Of a stretch of DNA of 36,574 bases, positions 1 through 7,377 are shown one piece after another. Positions within the stretch are counted from its first letter, which is position 1, and each line of letters starts with the position of its first letter. The position numbers were made by a program, and so were the translations under genes. Origin of the DNA: Stutzerimonas stutzeri SDM-LAC (GTDB lineage Bacteria; Pseudomonadota; Gammaproteobacteria; Pseudomonadales; Pseudomonadaceae). Below the pieces are notes generated by a model. It had not been told where the DNA came from, searched no databases, and saw only the letters and a program-made list of their open reading frames with translations. Where the stretch lies: the NCBI RefSeq assembly GCF_000235745.1, contig NZ_AGSX01000044.1, positions 1-36,574 of the forward strand, in the 5' to 3' direction.

Positions 1-602
1 GCCAGCGGCTCGCCGGGGTCGCGCAGTTCATTGCCGCTGGAGAGCAAGCCGATGCGCAACCGCCGGTAGACTGCTACACGGGCCACGCCGAAACTCGCCA
101 GCAATCCGATTTCCTGCGGTCGCAAGCGCTTGCCGGCCTGCAGCACGGGGGTGCCAGCCTGTAGTTCCTCGCCCTGCCGACGCACGTGGGCGCCCTGGGT
201 GACGCCAGGCAGATGCACGCGGGCCGCCTCGATCTGGCAATCCTCCTGCGCCACCACGGTATCGGCACCCGGCGGTAATGGCGCGCCGGTGAAAATGCGC
301 ACGGCGTGCCCGGCAGGCAGTTGCTGGTCGGCAGCATCACCGGCGGCGATGCGCCCGGCCAATGGCAGCCAACCGCCGTCGGCTGGCAGGTCGGCCGCGC
401 GCAGGGCGTAGCCGTCCATAGCGCTGTTGTCCCAGGCCGGCACCGGGAACGGTGCGTCGAGCGGTTCGGCCAGCACCCGACCCAGGGCATCGGACAGCGC
501 CACGTGCTCCACCGGCGGCAGCGCTGGCACCCGCGCTAGCAGTTCGGCGATGGCCTCGTCGACCGGCTTCAGGCCACTGGTATCGCAGCCACAGGCGCTC
601 AT
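1..602 (-). CDS. moeA: Molybdopterin molybdenumtransferase MoeA (3' end missing)
   Basis: MoeA inserts molybdate into adenylylated molybdopterin in the last step of molybdenum-cofactor synthesis, in the cytoplasm. Reading the minus strand from the ATG at 602 gives about 200 residues without a stop, running off the window start, so about half of the usual ~400-residue protein is visible. The family signature PAWDNSAMDGYA lies near residues 54-65, followed by the stretch IFTGAPLPPGADTVV, and the visible part ends in GLLSSGNEL, the start of the MoCF/MogA-like fold. The start codon overlaps the moaB stop as ATGA (602-599), so the two genes are probably translationally coupled. The identification is secure; the C-terminal domain cannot be checked. 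Confidence 0.93.
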   Translation of the reverse strand, partial: MSACGCDTSGLKPVDEAIAELLARVPALPPVEHVALSDALGRVLAEPLDAPFPVPAWDNSAMDGYALRAADLPADGGWLPLAGRIAAGDAADQQLPAGHAVRIFTGAPLPPGADTVVAQEDCQIEAARVHLPGVTQGAHVRRQGEELQAGTPVLQAGKRLRPQEIGLLASFGVARVAVYRRLRIGLLSSGNELRDPGEPL

Positions 603-1144
603 GAGCGCGGCCCGCAGTATTCGACCGCGGAAGCCTTGAGGTGCGGCACGAAGTTGCAGGGCTTGGTGCGGCTGTCCAGCTGCTCGACGAGGATCTTGTT
701 CCAGGCGGTACGGCAGGCGTTGGTCGAGCCCGGCAGGCAGCAGACCAGCGTGCCGTTGCTCATGCCAGCCAGCGCGCGGGACTGCACGGTGGAGGTGCCG
801 ATCTCGCCCAGCGAAACGTAGCGGAACAGTTCGCCAAAGCCGTCGACGTCTTTGTCCAGCAATGGCTGTACCGCCTGGGGAGTGTTGTCACGGGCAGTGA
901 AACCGGTACCGCCGGTCACTAGCACGACCTGCACGTTCTCGCTGGCGATCCAGCTGCAGACGCGGGCGCGGATCTGCCAGATGTCATCCTTGACGATGGC
1001 CCGTTCGGCCAGGGTATGGCCGGCGCTCTGCAGGCCGTCGATCAGCGCCTGGCCGGAAGTATCGGAATCGATGTTGCGGGTGTCGCTCACCGTAAGCACC
1101 GCGATGCTCAGGGCCTGAAATTCGGTGTTGGACAGATGAGCCAT
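599..1144 (-). CDS. moaB: Molybdenum cofactor biosynthesis protein MoaB
   Basis: A 181-residue MoaB/Mog-family protein that acts on molybdopterin (adenylylation-type step) before MoeA. Visible family motifs are AVLTVSDTR near the N-terminus, VLVTGGTGFTARD in the middle, the acidic D-x-D-G-F-GELFR stretch, and the SNGTLVCCLPGSTNACRTAW segment near the C-terminus. I chose the ATG at 1144 over an upstream in-frame ATG at 1204 because a strong Shine-Dalgarno AAAGGAG precedes 1144 and the family motif begins soon after. moeA starts inside its stop codon. The degraded moaA lies upstream in the same orientation, so this was probably once a moaA-moaB-moeA cluster. Confidence 0.95.
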   Translation of the reverse strand: MAHLSNTEFQALSIAVLTVSDTRNIDSDTSGQALIDGLQSAGHTLAERAIVKDDIWQIRARVCSWIASENVQVVLVTGGTGFTARDNTPQAVQPLLDKDVDGFGELFRYVSLGEIGTSTVQSRALAGMSNGTLVCCLPGSTNACRTAWNKILVEQLDSRTKPCNFVPHLKASAVEYCGPRS

Positions 1145-1331
1145 GGCTCGAAACTCCTTTGAATATGTGTGCACAGGCTGCACCCGTGCCGTATGCGAAC
1201 CCATTCCCCTTTAGAGGTATGCGCGCGCTGAGCGGTGCCGTGAGCATTGCAGGCGATGGCACCAGCGGTTTCGGCGACAAGGCCCGTGCGGCAGCTGGGT
1301 CAAACCGCCAATACCGGGCGATGGTAACGAA

Positions 1332-1642
1332 TTAAGTGATCGACTCGTAGCCCACGGGCGTCGCAGTCAACCGCCACTGGAATTCGTGGCGCAACGGCTT
1401 GCGCTGCAATGCCGCACGGATGGCATCAAACAACGGCTGATCGCTGGGTGGGTATCGAGCACCTGCTGTAGCTGGCCGGAGCGGGTGATGGCGTGGAATT
1501 TGGCGACATCCAAACTATCCAGGCTGATGTTCAACGGCTTGACCCGTTGTGAGCCGTCGGTGGTCATCACCCGTTCGCGCAGACCGCGCAATGCCACGAT
1601 GCGCTCGCAGAGCCCGCCATGCGGGTTGCTTCGCCAGGCCAA
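1332..1642 (-). pseudogene. moaA: Degraded moaA (GTP 3',8-cyclase) remnant
   Basis: Minus-strand reading gives a segment that resembles the middle of the MoaA radical-SAM protein: ...[20 protein letters not shown] followed by [18 protein letters not shown] and SGQLQQVL. In MoaA the pieces TTNGS and R(L/V)N(I/V)SLDSLD are separated by roughly 15 residues; here they are nearly fused. After LQQVL the frame shifts (about 1440-1460), and another frame reads [21 protein letters not shown], like the MoaA C-terminal helix, ending at TAA 1334-1332 without the normal terminal Gly-Gly. The N-terminal CxxxCxxC cluster motif and the central domain are absent. No intact product is possible. The assignment rests on remembered family motifs; the C-terminal match is weaker than the SLDSLD match. 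Confidence 0.7.
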
Positions 1643-1663
1643 CGGAGGCTGACCTGGCGAAGC
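1628..1663. repeat. 11-bp perfect inverted repeat (hairpin)
   Basis: Arms GCTTCGCCAGG (1628-1638) and CCTGGCGAAGC (1653-1663) are perfectly complementary with a 14-nt loop. The hairpin sits just after the stop of the DUF4345 gene, so it could stabilise or end that transcript, but no T-run follows on either strand, which argues against a classical intrinsic terminator. It also marks the edge of the moaA remnant. Confidence 0.6.
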
Positions 1664-1671
1664 GGCAGCGG

Positions 1672-2211
1672 TCAGGCGGCTGGGTCTCCTCGACGGAACG
1701 GCTGAGGTGAGGCCTCTGTTGACGCAGGCTCTGCGGCCGGAGGCGTGTCTCCCAGCTTGAATGGCATCGGGGGTTCGTTGACGAGTCGATGGGTGGCCGG
1801 TTCAAGGCGCTCAGGCTCTGGCTCCTGGCGCTCGCGGATGGCACGCCAGGCGAGACCAGCGAACACCACAGCCAGCACGCGATAGAGCATCGACGCGAGG
1901 TCGAAGCCGACCAGTTCACCGCCATCCAGCCAAAGCGAAACAAGCCTTCCCAGCACCAGCGCCGCCATGGTCATCACCAGCATGATCAAGGCTGGGCGGG
2001 CTCGCTCCGGAGCGCGCGCAGCCCAGATCAGGAACAGCGCCAGACCCAGCTGCAGGCCGCCGTAATAGACGCGCATATGGCTGACCGATGCGGTTTCCAT
2101 CAGCAGCATGCCGTTGAGATTGGCCATCTCGTGTGGCCGCAGCCAGTACGCCAAACTGAGACAGGCCATGACCAGTGCTTGCGCAAGCAGAACGAAACGG
2201 GCAAAACGCAT
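1672..2211 (-). CDS. DUF4345-like four-helix membrane protein
   Basis: A 179-residue inner-membrane protein of unknown function. Four hydrophobic segments are visible: about residues 5-24, 50-68 ([18 protein letters not shown]), 75-97, and 107-124. A hydrophilic Pro/Glu-rich C-terminal tail of about 50 residues follows and is probably cytoplasmic and disordered. The arrangement and the [14 protein letters not shown] segment fit the DUF4345 family. The ATG at 2211 is preferred over the upstream frame start at 2265 because AGGAG lies 8 nt before it and translation then begins directly in the first membrane helix. It diverges from the DUF411 gene; the shared 173-nt gap must hold both promoters. 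Family call is from pattern memory. Confidence 0.75.
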   Translation of the reverse strand: MRFARFVLLAQALVMACLSLAYWLRPHEMANLNGMLLMETASVSHMRVYYGGLQLGLALFLIWAARAPERARPALIMLVMTMAALVLGRLVSLWLDGGELVGFDLASMLYRVLAVVFAGLAWRAIRERQEPEPERLEPATHRLVNEPPMPFKLGDTPPAAEPASTEASPQPFRRGDPAA

Positions 2212-2328
2212 CGAAAACTCTCCTGATAGCGGCTCCGTACCACCATGGGTATCCGACCGGATCACCCCGTTTTGGTTCGTTTCACGCTTTGACCGCTACC
2301 CCTGTGACATCCGCTCACACCCGCAGGC

Positions 2329-2357
2329 TTGGGTCCCTGCGAGCATGCAGCTATGCT
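2329..2357 (+). promoter_or_regulatory. Candidate promoter of the DUF411 gene
   Basis: A -35-like TTGGGT (2329-2334) and a -10-like TATGCT (2352-2357) are separated by 17 nt, ending 27 nt before the ATG at 2385. The -35 matches consensus only in its TTG half, so this is tentative. Confidence 0.35.
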
Positions 2358-2384
2358 GCGCGTACCCCCGCCGGAGAGACCTTC

Positions 2385-2819
2385 ATGCGCCGTTTATTGC
2401 TTGCCACCGCTCTTTTCGCCAGCCTCGCTCAGGCCGCCGAACCCATCGCCATCGAGGTGCACCGCGACGCGAATTGCGGTTGCTGCAAGGCTTGGATAAA
2501 GCATCTGGAAGCCAATGGGTTCGAGGTCGACGACCACGTTGAAACCAACATGGCCGCAGTCAAGACGCGCCTCGGCGTGCCACATAGCCTGGGTTCCTGC
2601 CATACCGGTGTGATCGACGGGAAATTCGTCGAAGGTCACGTCCCGGCTGCCGACATCCTCAAGCTGCGCGCACAACCCGACCTGATCGGTGCGGCAGTGC
2701 CTGGCATGCCGATGGGCTCACCCGGTATGGAGATGGGCGACCATAAGGATGCGTACAAGGTGATCGCCGTGAACGACGAAGGCGAGCAGTCGGTGCTGGC
2801 CGAGTACCCGGCAGACTGA
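2385..2819 (+). CDS. Periplasmic DUF411 metal-binding protein
   Basis: A 144-residue exported protein. The first 17-18 residues (MRRLLLATALFASLAQA) form a signal peptide. The mature part has the DUF411 hallmark CGCCKAW (Cys31, Cys33, Cys34) in a thioredoxin-like setting, a second metal-ligand group SCHT (Cys72, His73) and EGH (His85), and a Met/His-rich stretch PGMPMGSPGMEMGDH at 107-120. DUF411 proteins are usually found with copper and heavy-metal resistance genes; here no copper gene is adjacent. The ATG at 2385 was chosen because GGAGAG precedes it and the signal peptide begins there; the open frame continues upstream to 2175 without family sequence. Copper or other soft-metal binding is inference. 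Confidence 0.88.
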   Translation: MRRLLLATALFASLAQAAEPIAIEVHRDANCGCCKAWIKHLEANGFEVDDHVETNMAAVKTRLGVPHSLGSCHTGVIDGKFVEGHVPAADILKLRAQPDLIGAAVPGMPMGSPGMEMGDHKDAYKVIAVNDEGEQSVLAEYPAD

Positions 2820-2908
2820 CGTAGCGAACGAAACGTCCATCGAGCCGCTGAATTTGCGGGTGCTGAGGCTGGTCTGACCAGAGTAAGAACCGGCGGAAGG
2901 ACTCAGAC

Positions 2909-3769
2909 ATGCGGTGGAAAAAAGCTCGTCGCAGTGACAATGTGGTGGACGCTCGCGGGCGAAGCGGAGGCATCGGTGGCGGACGCCTGAGCCTGGCGGG
3001 CGTCGCTATCGTGGTGGTGATCGGCCTGTTGTCTGGCCAGGATCCCATGCAGATCCTCGGCCAGCTGGCCGATCAGTCCGGCTCGGTACCTGCTCAGCAG
3101 ACCAGCGCGCCGGCCAACGGCGACGATCCGCAGGTTGCGTTCGTCCAGTCGATCCTGGGCGATACCGAGGACACCTGGCGCGCCTTGTTTCAGCAGTCCG
3201 GGCAGCAGTACCGTGATCCAACCCTGGTGCTATTTCGTGGTGGCGTGAGCTCAGCCTGTGGTTTCGCCAATTCGGCGGTCGGCCCCTTCTACTGTCCGGG
3301 CGACCAGCAGGTGTACCTCGACCTGCAGTTCTTCGACGAGATGGCCGCGCGTTTTTCGGTCGCAGGTGATTTTGCTCAGGCCTACGTGATCGCCCATGAA
3401 GTCGGACACCATGTGCAAACACTGCTGGGCGTATCGCAGCAGATGCAAGCTGCCCGTCAGCGCGGCGCGCGCATGGAAGGTGACAACGGCCTTCTGGTTC
3501 GTCAGGAATTGCAGGCGGATTGTTTCGCCGGGGTCTGGGCCAACCATGCTCAGCGGCGGCATGACTGGCTTGAAGAAGGGGATCTGGAAGAGGCTTTGAA
3601 TGCGGCCAACGCCATCGGCGACGACCGCTTGCAACAGCAAAGCCAGGGCCGGGTCGTTCCCGATGCCTTCACCCATGGCACCTCTGCGCAGCGGGTGAAG
3701 TGGTTTCGTACGGGGTTCGACAGCGGCGACCCGACACGTTGCGATACGTTTCAGACCCAACGCCTGTGA
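2909..3769 (+). CDS. ypfJ: YpfJ-family neutral zinc metallopeptidase
   Basis: A 286-residue single-pass membrane protein. A basic N-terminus (MRWKKARRSDNVVDARG) typical of this family is followed by a Gly-rich linker, one transmembrane helix at about 29-42, a Gln/Ser-rich spacer and the catalytic domain. The zinc-binding HExxH is HEVGH at 163-167, within YVIAHEVGHHVQ; the distal acidic ligand is probably in RQELQADCFAGVW about 35 residues later. The C-terminal HGTSAQRVKWFRTGF is also characteristic. GGAAGG precedes the ATG. It lies 90 nt after the DUF411 gene on the same strand and may be co-transcribed, though nothing shows it. Substrate unknown; membership in the YpfJ/Zn_peptidase (PF04228) family is well supported. 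Confidence 0.92.
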   Translation: MRWKKARRSDNVVDARGRSGGIGGGRLSLAGVAIVVVIGLLSGQDPMQILGQLADQSGSVPAQQTSAPANGDDPQVAFVQSILGDTEDTWRALFQQSGQQYRDPTLVLFRGGVSSACGFANSAVGPFYCPGDQQVYLDLQFFDEMAARFSVAGDFAQAYVIAHEVGHHVQTLLGVSQQMQAARQRGARMEGDNGLLVRQELQADCFAGVWANHAQRRHDWLEEGDLEEALNAANAIGDDRLQQQSQGRVVPDAFTHGTSAQRVKWFRTGFDSGDPTRCDTFQTQRL

Positions 3770-3790
3770 TCCCAAACGCGGTTGCACCGC

Positions 3791-4132
3791 TCAATCGACC
3801 CAGCGGTAGACAGGCGTATCGGCACGGCTATCAATTTTGACCTGCGCGCAATGACGCAAGCGCACCAGCAGGCGCTTGCCCATCTGAGCGCTACCGGCCA
3901 GCGCTTGCAATTCTGCCAACAGCTGTGGCCCATCCATACTCTGCGCCGCTCGCAGTAGTTGCTGCGCCTCATGCCAGTGCGGATCTGCCGTCGGCTTGTC
4001 GGCCGATGGCGCCGAGACGGTCGCCACCTGAGCGGCGGGTAACTGACGCGCCAGCCGTGCCCAGTCGTGGTCGTCCATTTCAATGCTGAGGTCTACCGGC
4101 AGATCGCCAACATGGCCGCGAATTCGAATCAT
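3791..4132 (-). CDS. Hypothetical 113-residue protein
   Basis: A small, probably cytoplasmic protein that I do not recognise. It begins MIRIRGHVGDLPVDLSIEMDDHDWARLARQL, suggesting a short beta-strand/helix unit, then a Ser/Ala/Pro linker, and a helical C-terminal half (about 55-105) ending in VYRWVD. There is no signal peptide or membrane segment. The frame can also start at a GTG (4138), but AGGAGA abuts that codon; the ATG at 4132 has correct spacing, so I use it. It diverges from the zinc operon, and the Zur-like box at 4205-4217 sits between the two genes, so shared control is possible. It converges with the metallopeptidase gene. Confidence 0.7.
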   Translation of the reverse strand: MIRIRGHVGDLPVDLSIEMDDHDWARLARQLPAAQVATVSAPSADKPTADPHWHEAQQLLRAAQSMDGPQLLAELQALAGSAQMGKRLLVRLRHCAQVKIDSRADTPVYRWVD

Positions 4133-4204
4133 CGCCACTCTCCTGGAAAACGAGATCGCATGCTCCCATGGCCGATTGAGGCTGGCCAGTCGTCGCGCTA
4201 TTTT

Positions 4205-4217
4205 GTTATAACGTAAC
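4205..4217. promoter_or_regulatory. Zur-like operator
   Basis: GTTATAACGTAAC has dyad symmetry (GTTA at 4205-4208, TAAC at 4214-4217) and contains the perfect 8-bp palindrome GTTATAAC. This resembles gammaproteobacterial Zur boxes of the type GTTATA-N-TATAAC, with the second half imperfect. It lies 25 nt before the ATG of the His-rich DUF2796 gene; TATAAC inside it could be the -10 element, so a bound repressor would block transcription. Orthologous P. aeruginosa genes PA4063-PA4066 are reported as zinc/Zur-responsive, from memory. Confidence 0.6.
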
Positions 4218-4241
4218 TATCAAACCAAATTGGAGTTCGTC

Positions 4242-4814
4242 ATGCGCTGCTTGTTGCTTGCCCTGCCCTTCGCACTATTACCCGGTTTTGTTCTGGCTGC
4301 CGAACACGATCACAACCATGCGCACCAGGACAGTCTGGACGCCCACGAGCATGGCGCTGCGGAGCTGGATGCCGCGCTGGACGGCTCCATACTGGAAATC
4401 GAGCTGCGCAGCCCGGCGATGAATCTGGTTGGCTTCGAGCACGCACCGAGCAGCGAAGCGGACAGGCGCAAGGTCGCCAATGCACGCAAACAGCTGGAAC
4501 AGCCGAACGGACTGTTCGGCCTGCCTGCAGCAGCAGGCTGTGCCCTGGCCGAATCCGAGCTGGAGAGCCCGCTATTCGAAGGCGAAGCGCATGACCATGA
4601 CGACGCGCACGATAAAGATCATGAAAGCCAACACAGCGAAATTCACGCGCACTACCAGTTTGATTGCGCCACGCCCCAAGCGCTGCAGGCGCTCGATCTA
4701 CAAGGCCTGTTCAGGGCATTTCCGGGCACCCAGAAAATCCAGGCACAGCTGATCGGCCCGAACGGTCAACAGGGCGTGCAACTCACCGCGGACCAGCCAC
4801 GCGCAGCCTTCTGA
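4242..4814 (+). CDS. DUF2796 His-rich periplasmic zinc-binding protein (PA4063-like)
   Basis: A 190-residue exported protein. The signal peptide covers about residues 1-19 (MRCLLLALPFALLPGFVLA). The mature protein starts with a His/Asp-rich segment (AEHDHNHAHQDSLDAHEHG) and has a second one near 115-140 (EAHDHDDAHDKDHESQHSEIHAH), obvious candidates for low-affinity zinc loading. The rest (FDCATPQALQALDL and FPGTQKIQAQLIG) matches the DUF2796 fold. The frame could start at TTG 4230, but GGAG with good spacing and the signal peptide point to ATG 4242. It is the first gene of a four-gene plus-strand operon with an ABC pair and a DUF3299 protein, the same order as P. aeruginosa PA4063-PA4066. Role in zinc capture or chaperoning is inferred from composition and the Zur-like box. 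Confidence 0.88.
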   Translation: MRCLLLALPFALLPGFVLAAEHDHNHAHQDSLDAHEHGAAELDAALDGSILEIELRSPAMNLVGFEHAPSSEADRRKVANARKQLEQPNGLFGLPAAAGCALAESELESPLFEGEAHDHDDAHDKDHESQHSEIHAHYQFDCATPQALQALDLQGLFRAFPGTQKIQAQLIGPNGQQGVQLTADQPRAAF

Positions 4815-4879
4815 TCTGATCCTGTCTGCCGCCTGGCTCGACGCAGTAAACTCCCCGGCTCGCCTGACACGGATCAACC

Positions 4880-5587
4880 ATGACCGCACCGCTGCTTGAA
4901 CTGCACCAATTGGGTTTTGCCTGGCCGGGCCAGGCGGAGCTGCTCGACATTCCCAGCTTCACGCTGGCACCCAACCAGAGCCTGTTCCTCAAGGGACCGT
5001 CGGGCAGCGGCAAGACCACCCTGTTGGGCCTGATTGGCGGCGTGCAGAAAGCGCAGCGCGGAACCGTTCAGCTGCTGGGTACGGATCTCGCGGCGCTTTC
5101 GGCCGGTGCGCGGGATCGTTTCCGTGTCGATCACACCGGCTATATCTTCCAGCAGTTCAACCTGCTTCCCTTCCTTTCGGTGGCGGAAAACGTCGGTCTG
5201 CCCTGTCATTTTTCCAAGACTCGGGCCGAGCGCGCACGACAGCGACATGGCAGCGTTGCGCAGGCAGCGGCAAGCCTGCTTCAGCATCTCGGCCTACCGA
5301 AGAGCCTGCTTGAGCGACGGGCCGAAGCACTGTCGATCGGCCAGCAACAACGCGTCGCCGCGGCACGTGCACTGATCGGTCAGCCGGAACTGGTGATCGC
5401 CGACGAACCCACTTCGGCGCTCGACGCCGACAGTCGGGAAGCCTTCCTCCAGCTTTTATTCGCCGAATGCCGCGACGCCGGTTCGAGCCTGTTGTTCGTC
5501 AGCCATGACCAGAGCCTGGCACCACTTTTCGACCGTAGCCTTTCATTGGCGGATCTCAACCACGCCACTCGCGCCCAGGAGATTTAG
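4880..5587 (+). CDS. ABC transporter ATP-binding protein (PA4064-like)
   Basis: A 235-residue cytoplasmic ATPase of the MacB/LolD type. Walker A is GPSGSGKT at 39-46, the Q-loop is IFQQFNLLPF around 89-98, the signature is LSIGQQQ at 151-157 (Ile in place of the usual Gly of LSGGQ), Walker B is LVIADE at 171-176 followed by the D-loop TSALD, and the switch histidine is in FVSHD. It starts 65 nt after the DUF2796 gene and ends 3 nt before the permease start, so it pairs with that protein. MacB-type ATPases use ATP for mechanical work across the membrane rather than classical import, so a zinc-import role should not be assumed. Confidence 0.92.
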   Translation: MTAPLLELHQLGFAWPGQAELLDIPSFTLAPNQSLFLKGPSGSGKTTLLGLIGGVQKAQRGTVQLLGTDLAALSAGARDRFRVDHTGYIFQQFNLLPFLSVAENVGLPCHFSKTRAERARQRHGSVAQAAASLLQHLGLPKSLLERRAEALSIGQQQRVAAARALIGQPELVIADEPTSALDADSREAFLQLLFAECRDAGSSLLFVSHDQSLAPLFDRSLSLADLNHATRAQEI

Positions 5588-5590
5588 GCC

Positions 5591-6856
5591 ATGTACCTGT
5601 TGCGCCTGGCATTGGCAAGCCTGAACAACCGCCGCTTCACTGCCCTGCTCACCGTGTTCGCCATCGCGCTATCGGTATGCCTGCTGCTCGCTGTTGAGCG
5701 CGTACGCACCGAGGCCCGTGCCAGCTTCGCCAACACCATCAGCGGCACCGACCTGATCGTCGGCGCCCGCTCCGGTTCGGTGAATCTGCTGTTGTACTCG
5801 GTGTTCCGTATCGGCAACGCCACCAACAATATTCGCTGGGAGAGCTTCGAGCACTTCGCCGGGCACCCCCGAGTCAGCTGGGCGATCCCTATTTCCCTGG
5901 GTGATTCTCACCGCGGCTATCGCGTGATGGGTACCAGCGGCGCCTATTTCGAGCATTACCGTTACGGCCGCAAGCAGCCGCTGCAGCTGGCACAAGGCCG
6001 ACCATTCGCCGAAGATCCGTTCGAAGTGGTGCTTGGCGCCGAAGTGGCTGAAGCACTGAAATACAAGCTGGACGACCAATTGGTGCTGGCCCACGGCGTC
6101 GCGACGGTCAGCCTGGTCAAGCACGACGACAAACCCTTTCGGGTAGTCGGCATCCTCAAGCGCACCGGCACGCCGGTAGACCGCACCCTGCATATCAATC
6201 TGGCCGGCATGGAGGCGCTGCACATCGACTGGCAGAACGGCATGCCGGCTCGCGGCGCCGCGCGGGTCGATGCCCAGCAGGCGCGCCAGCTGGACCTGCA
6301 ACCGAAGCAGATCACCGCCTTCATGCTGGGCCTCAACAGCAAGATCGCGACCTTCACGCTGCAGCGCGAAATCAATGGCTATCGCGGCGAGCCGCTGCTG
6401 GCGATCTTGCCCGGCGTAGCGCTGCAGGAGCTCTGGAGCCTGATGGGTACGGCTGAACAGGCGCTGTTCGTCGTGTCATTGTTTGTCGTGCTGACCGGGT
6501 TGATCGGCATGCTCACGGCGATTCTCACCAGCCTCAACGAGCGGCGCCGGGAGATGGCGATCCTGCGTTCGGTGGGCGCCCGGCCCTGGCATATCGCCGG
6601 TCTGCTGGTGGTCGAAGCCTTTAGCTTGGCACTCGCGGGCGCGCTGTTCGGGCTCTTGCTGTTGTACATCGCCATTGCGGTGGCACAGGGGCCGCTGCAA
6701 AGTCACTACGGCCTGTACCTGCCGTTGGCACTGCCAAGCGCCTATGAGTGGTCATTGCTGGTGGGCATACTGCTGGCTGGACTGCTGATCGGTTGTGTGC
6801 CGGCGTGGCGCGCTTACCGGCAGTCACTGGCCGACGGCCTGTCGATCAGATTATGA
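5591..6856 (+). CDS. FtsX/MacB-type ABC permease (PA4065-like)
   Basis: A 421-residue inner-membrane protein with the MacB/LolC layout: one helix near the N-terminus (about 17-35), a large periplasmic domain of roughly 230 residues, and three C-terminal helices (about 283-310, 335-360, 380-402) forming the FtsX domain. The segment ERRREMAILRSVGARPWHIAGLLVVEA is the cytoplasmic coupling region typical of FtsX permeases. It partners with the upstream ATPase, separated by 3 nt. Its stop codon is overlapped by an in-frame ATG of the next gene. Within the zinc operon it probably moves or releases a periplasmic or membrane substrate, but the sequence does not say which. Confidence 0.9.
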   Translation: MYLLRLALASLNNRRFTALLTVFAIALSVCLLLAVERVRTEARASFANTISGTDLIVGARSGSVNLLLYSVFRIGNATNNIRWESFEHFAGHPRVSWAIPISLGDSHRGYRVMGTSGAYFEHYRYGRKQPLQLAQGRPFAEDPFEVVLGAEVAEALKYKLDDQLVLAHGVATVSLVKHDDKPFRVVGILKRTGTPVDRTLHINLAGMEALHIDWQNGMPARGAARVDAQQARQLDLQPKQITAFMLGLNSKIATFTLQREINGYRGEPLLAILPGVALQELWSLMGTAEQALFVVSLFVVLTGLIGMLTAILTSLNERRREMAILRSVGARPWHIAGLLVVEAFSLALAGALFGLLLLYIAIAVAQGPLQSHYGLYLPLALPSAYEWSLLVGILLAGLLIGCVPAWRAYRQSLADGLSIRL

Positions 6857-6864
6857 GGGTTTCC

Positions 6865-7377
6865 ATGTCTCGCCTGCTTTTTGCCACCCTGCTCGCCCTG
6901 GCGGCGCCCTTCGCTGCTGCCGAAGTTCGAGAACTGCAATGGTCGGACCTGATCCCAGCGGACGCTCCGCCGCCGCCACCGCCGGTAGCGATCCACGATA
7001 TGTCGCAATTGGCCGACGCGCTCGCTGCCGAAGCGGGCCCGGCCGCGGCTCAGCAATCGCCCGCCGAGCCGGTCGTCAAAGAATTAGATGGCGTTCAGGT
7101 CAAGCTGCCTGGTTATATCGTGCCGCTGGACATGGGCGAGGACGGACGAGTGACCGAGTTCTTGCTGGTGCCCTATTTCGGCGCCTGCATTCACGTACCG
7201 CCACCGCCGTCCAACCAGATCGTGCATGCGACCAGCGAGCTCGGTGTGAAAGTGGACGAGCTGTACCAGCCGTTCTGGATCGAAGGCCCGCTGAAAGTCG
7301 AACACGCCACCAGCGAGCTGGCCGATGCGGGCTATCGCATGCAAGCGCAGAAGATCTATCTCTACGAGCTTGAGTAA
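6865..7377 (+). CDS. DUF3299 periplasmic protein (PA4066-like)
   Basis: A 170-residue exported protein with a signal peptide (MSRLLFATLLALAAPFAAA). The DUF3299 core is seen as QVKLPGYIVPLDM, then TEFLLVPYFGACIHVPPPPSNQ, then PFWIEGPLKVE. The core's Cys-Ile-His is a possible metal or redox site. Residues 35-40 are six consecutive prolines, and a second run of four occurs in the core. The ATG at 6865 has GAGGG 5-6 nt upstream; the alternative ATG at 6853 overlaps the permease stop (ATGA) but has no ribosome-binding site. It is the last gene of the operon and is followed by a terminator. Confidence 0.88.
   Translation: MSRLLFATLLALAAPFAAAEVRELQWSDLIPADAPPPPPPVAIHDMSQLADALAAEAGPAAAQQSPAEPVVKELDGVQVKLPGYIVPLDMGEDGRVTEFLLVPYFGACIHVPPPPSNQIVHATSELGVKVDELYQPFWIEGPLKVEHATSELADAGYRMQAQKIYLYELE

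Noticed and set aside
2175-2384. 70-residue N-terminal extension of the DUF411 gene
   Set aside because: It would bury the signal peptide; a ribosome-binding site and candidate promoter lie before the inner ATG.
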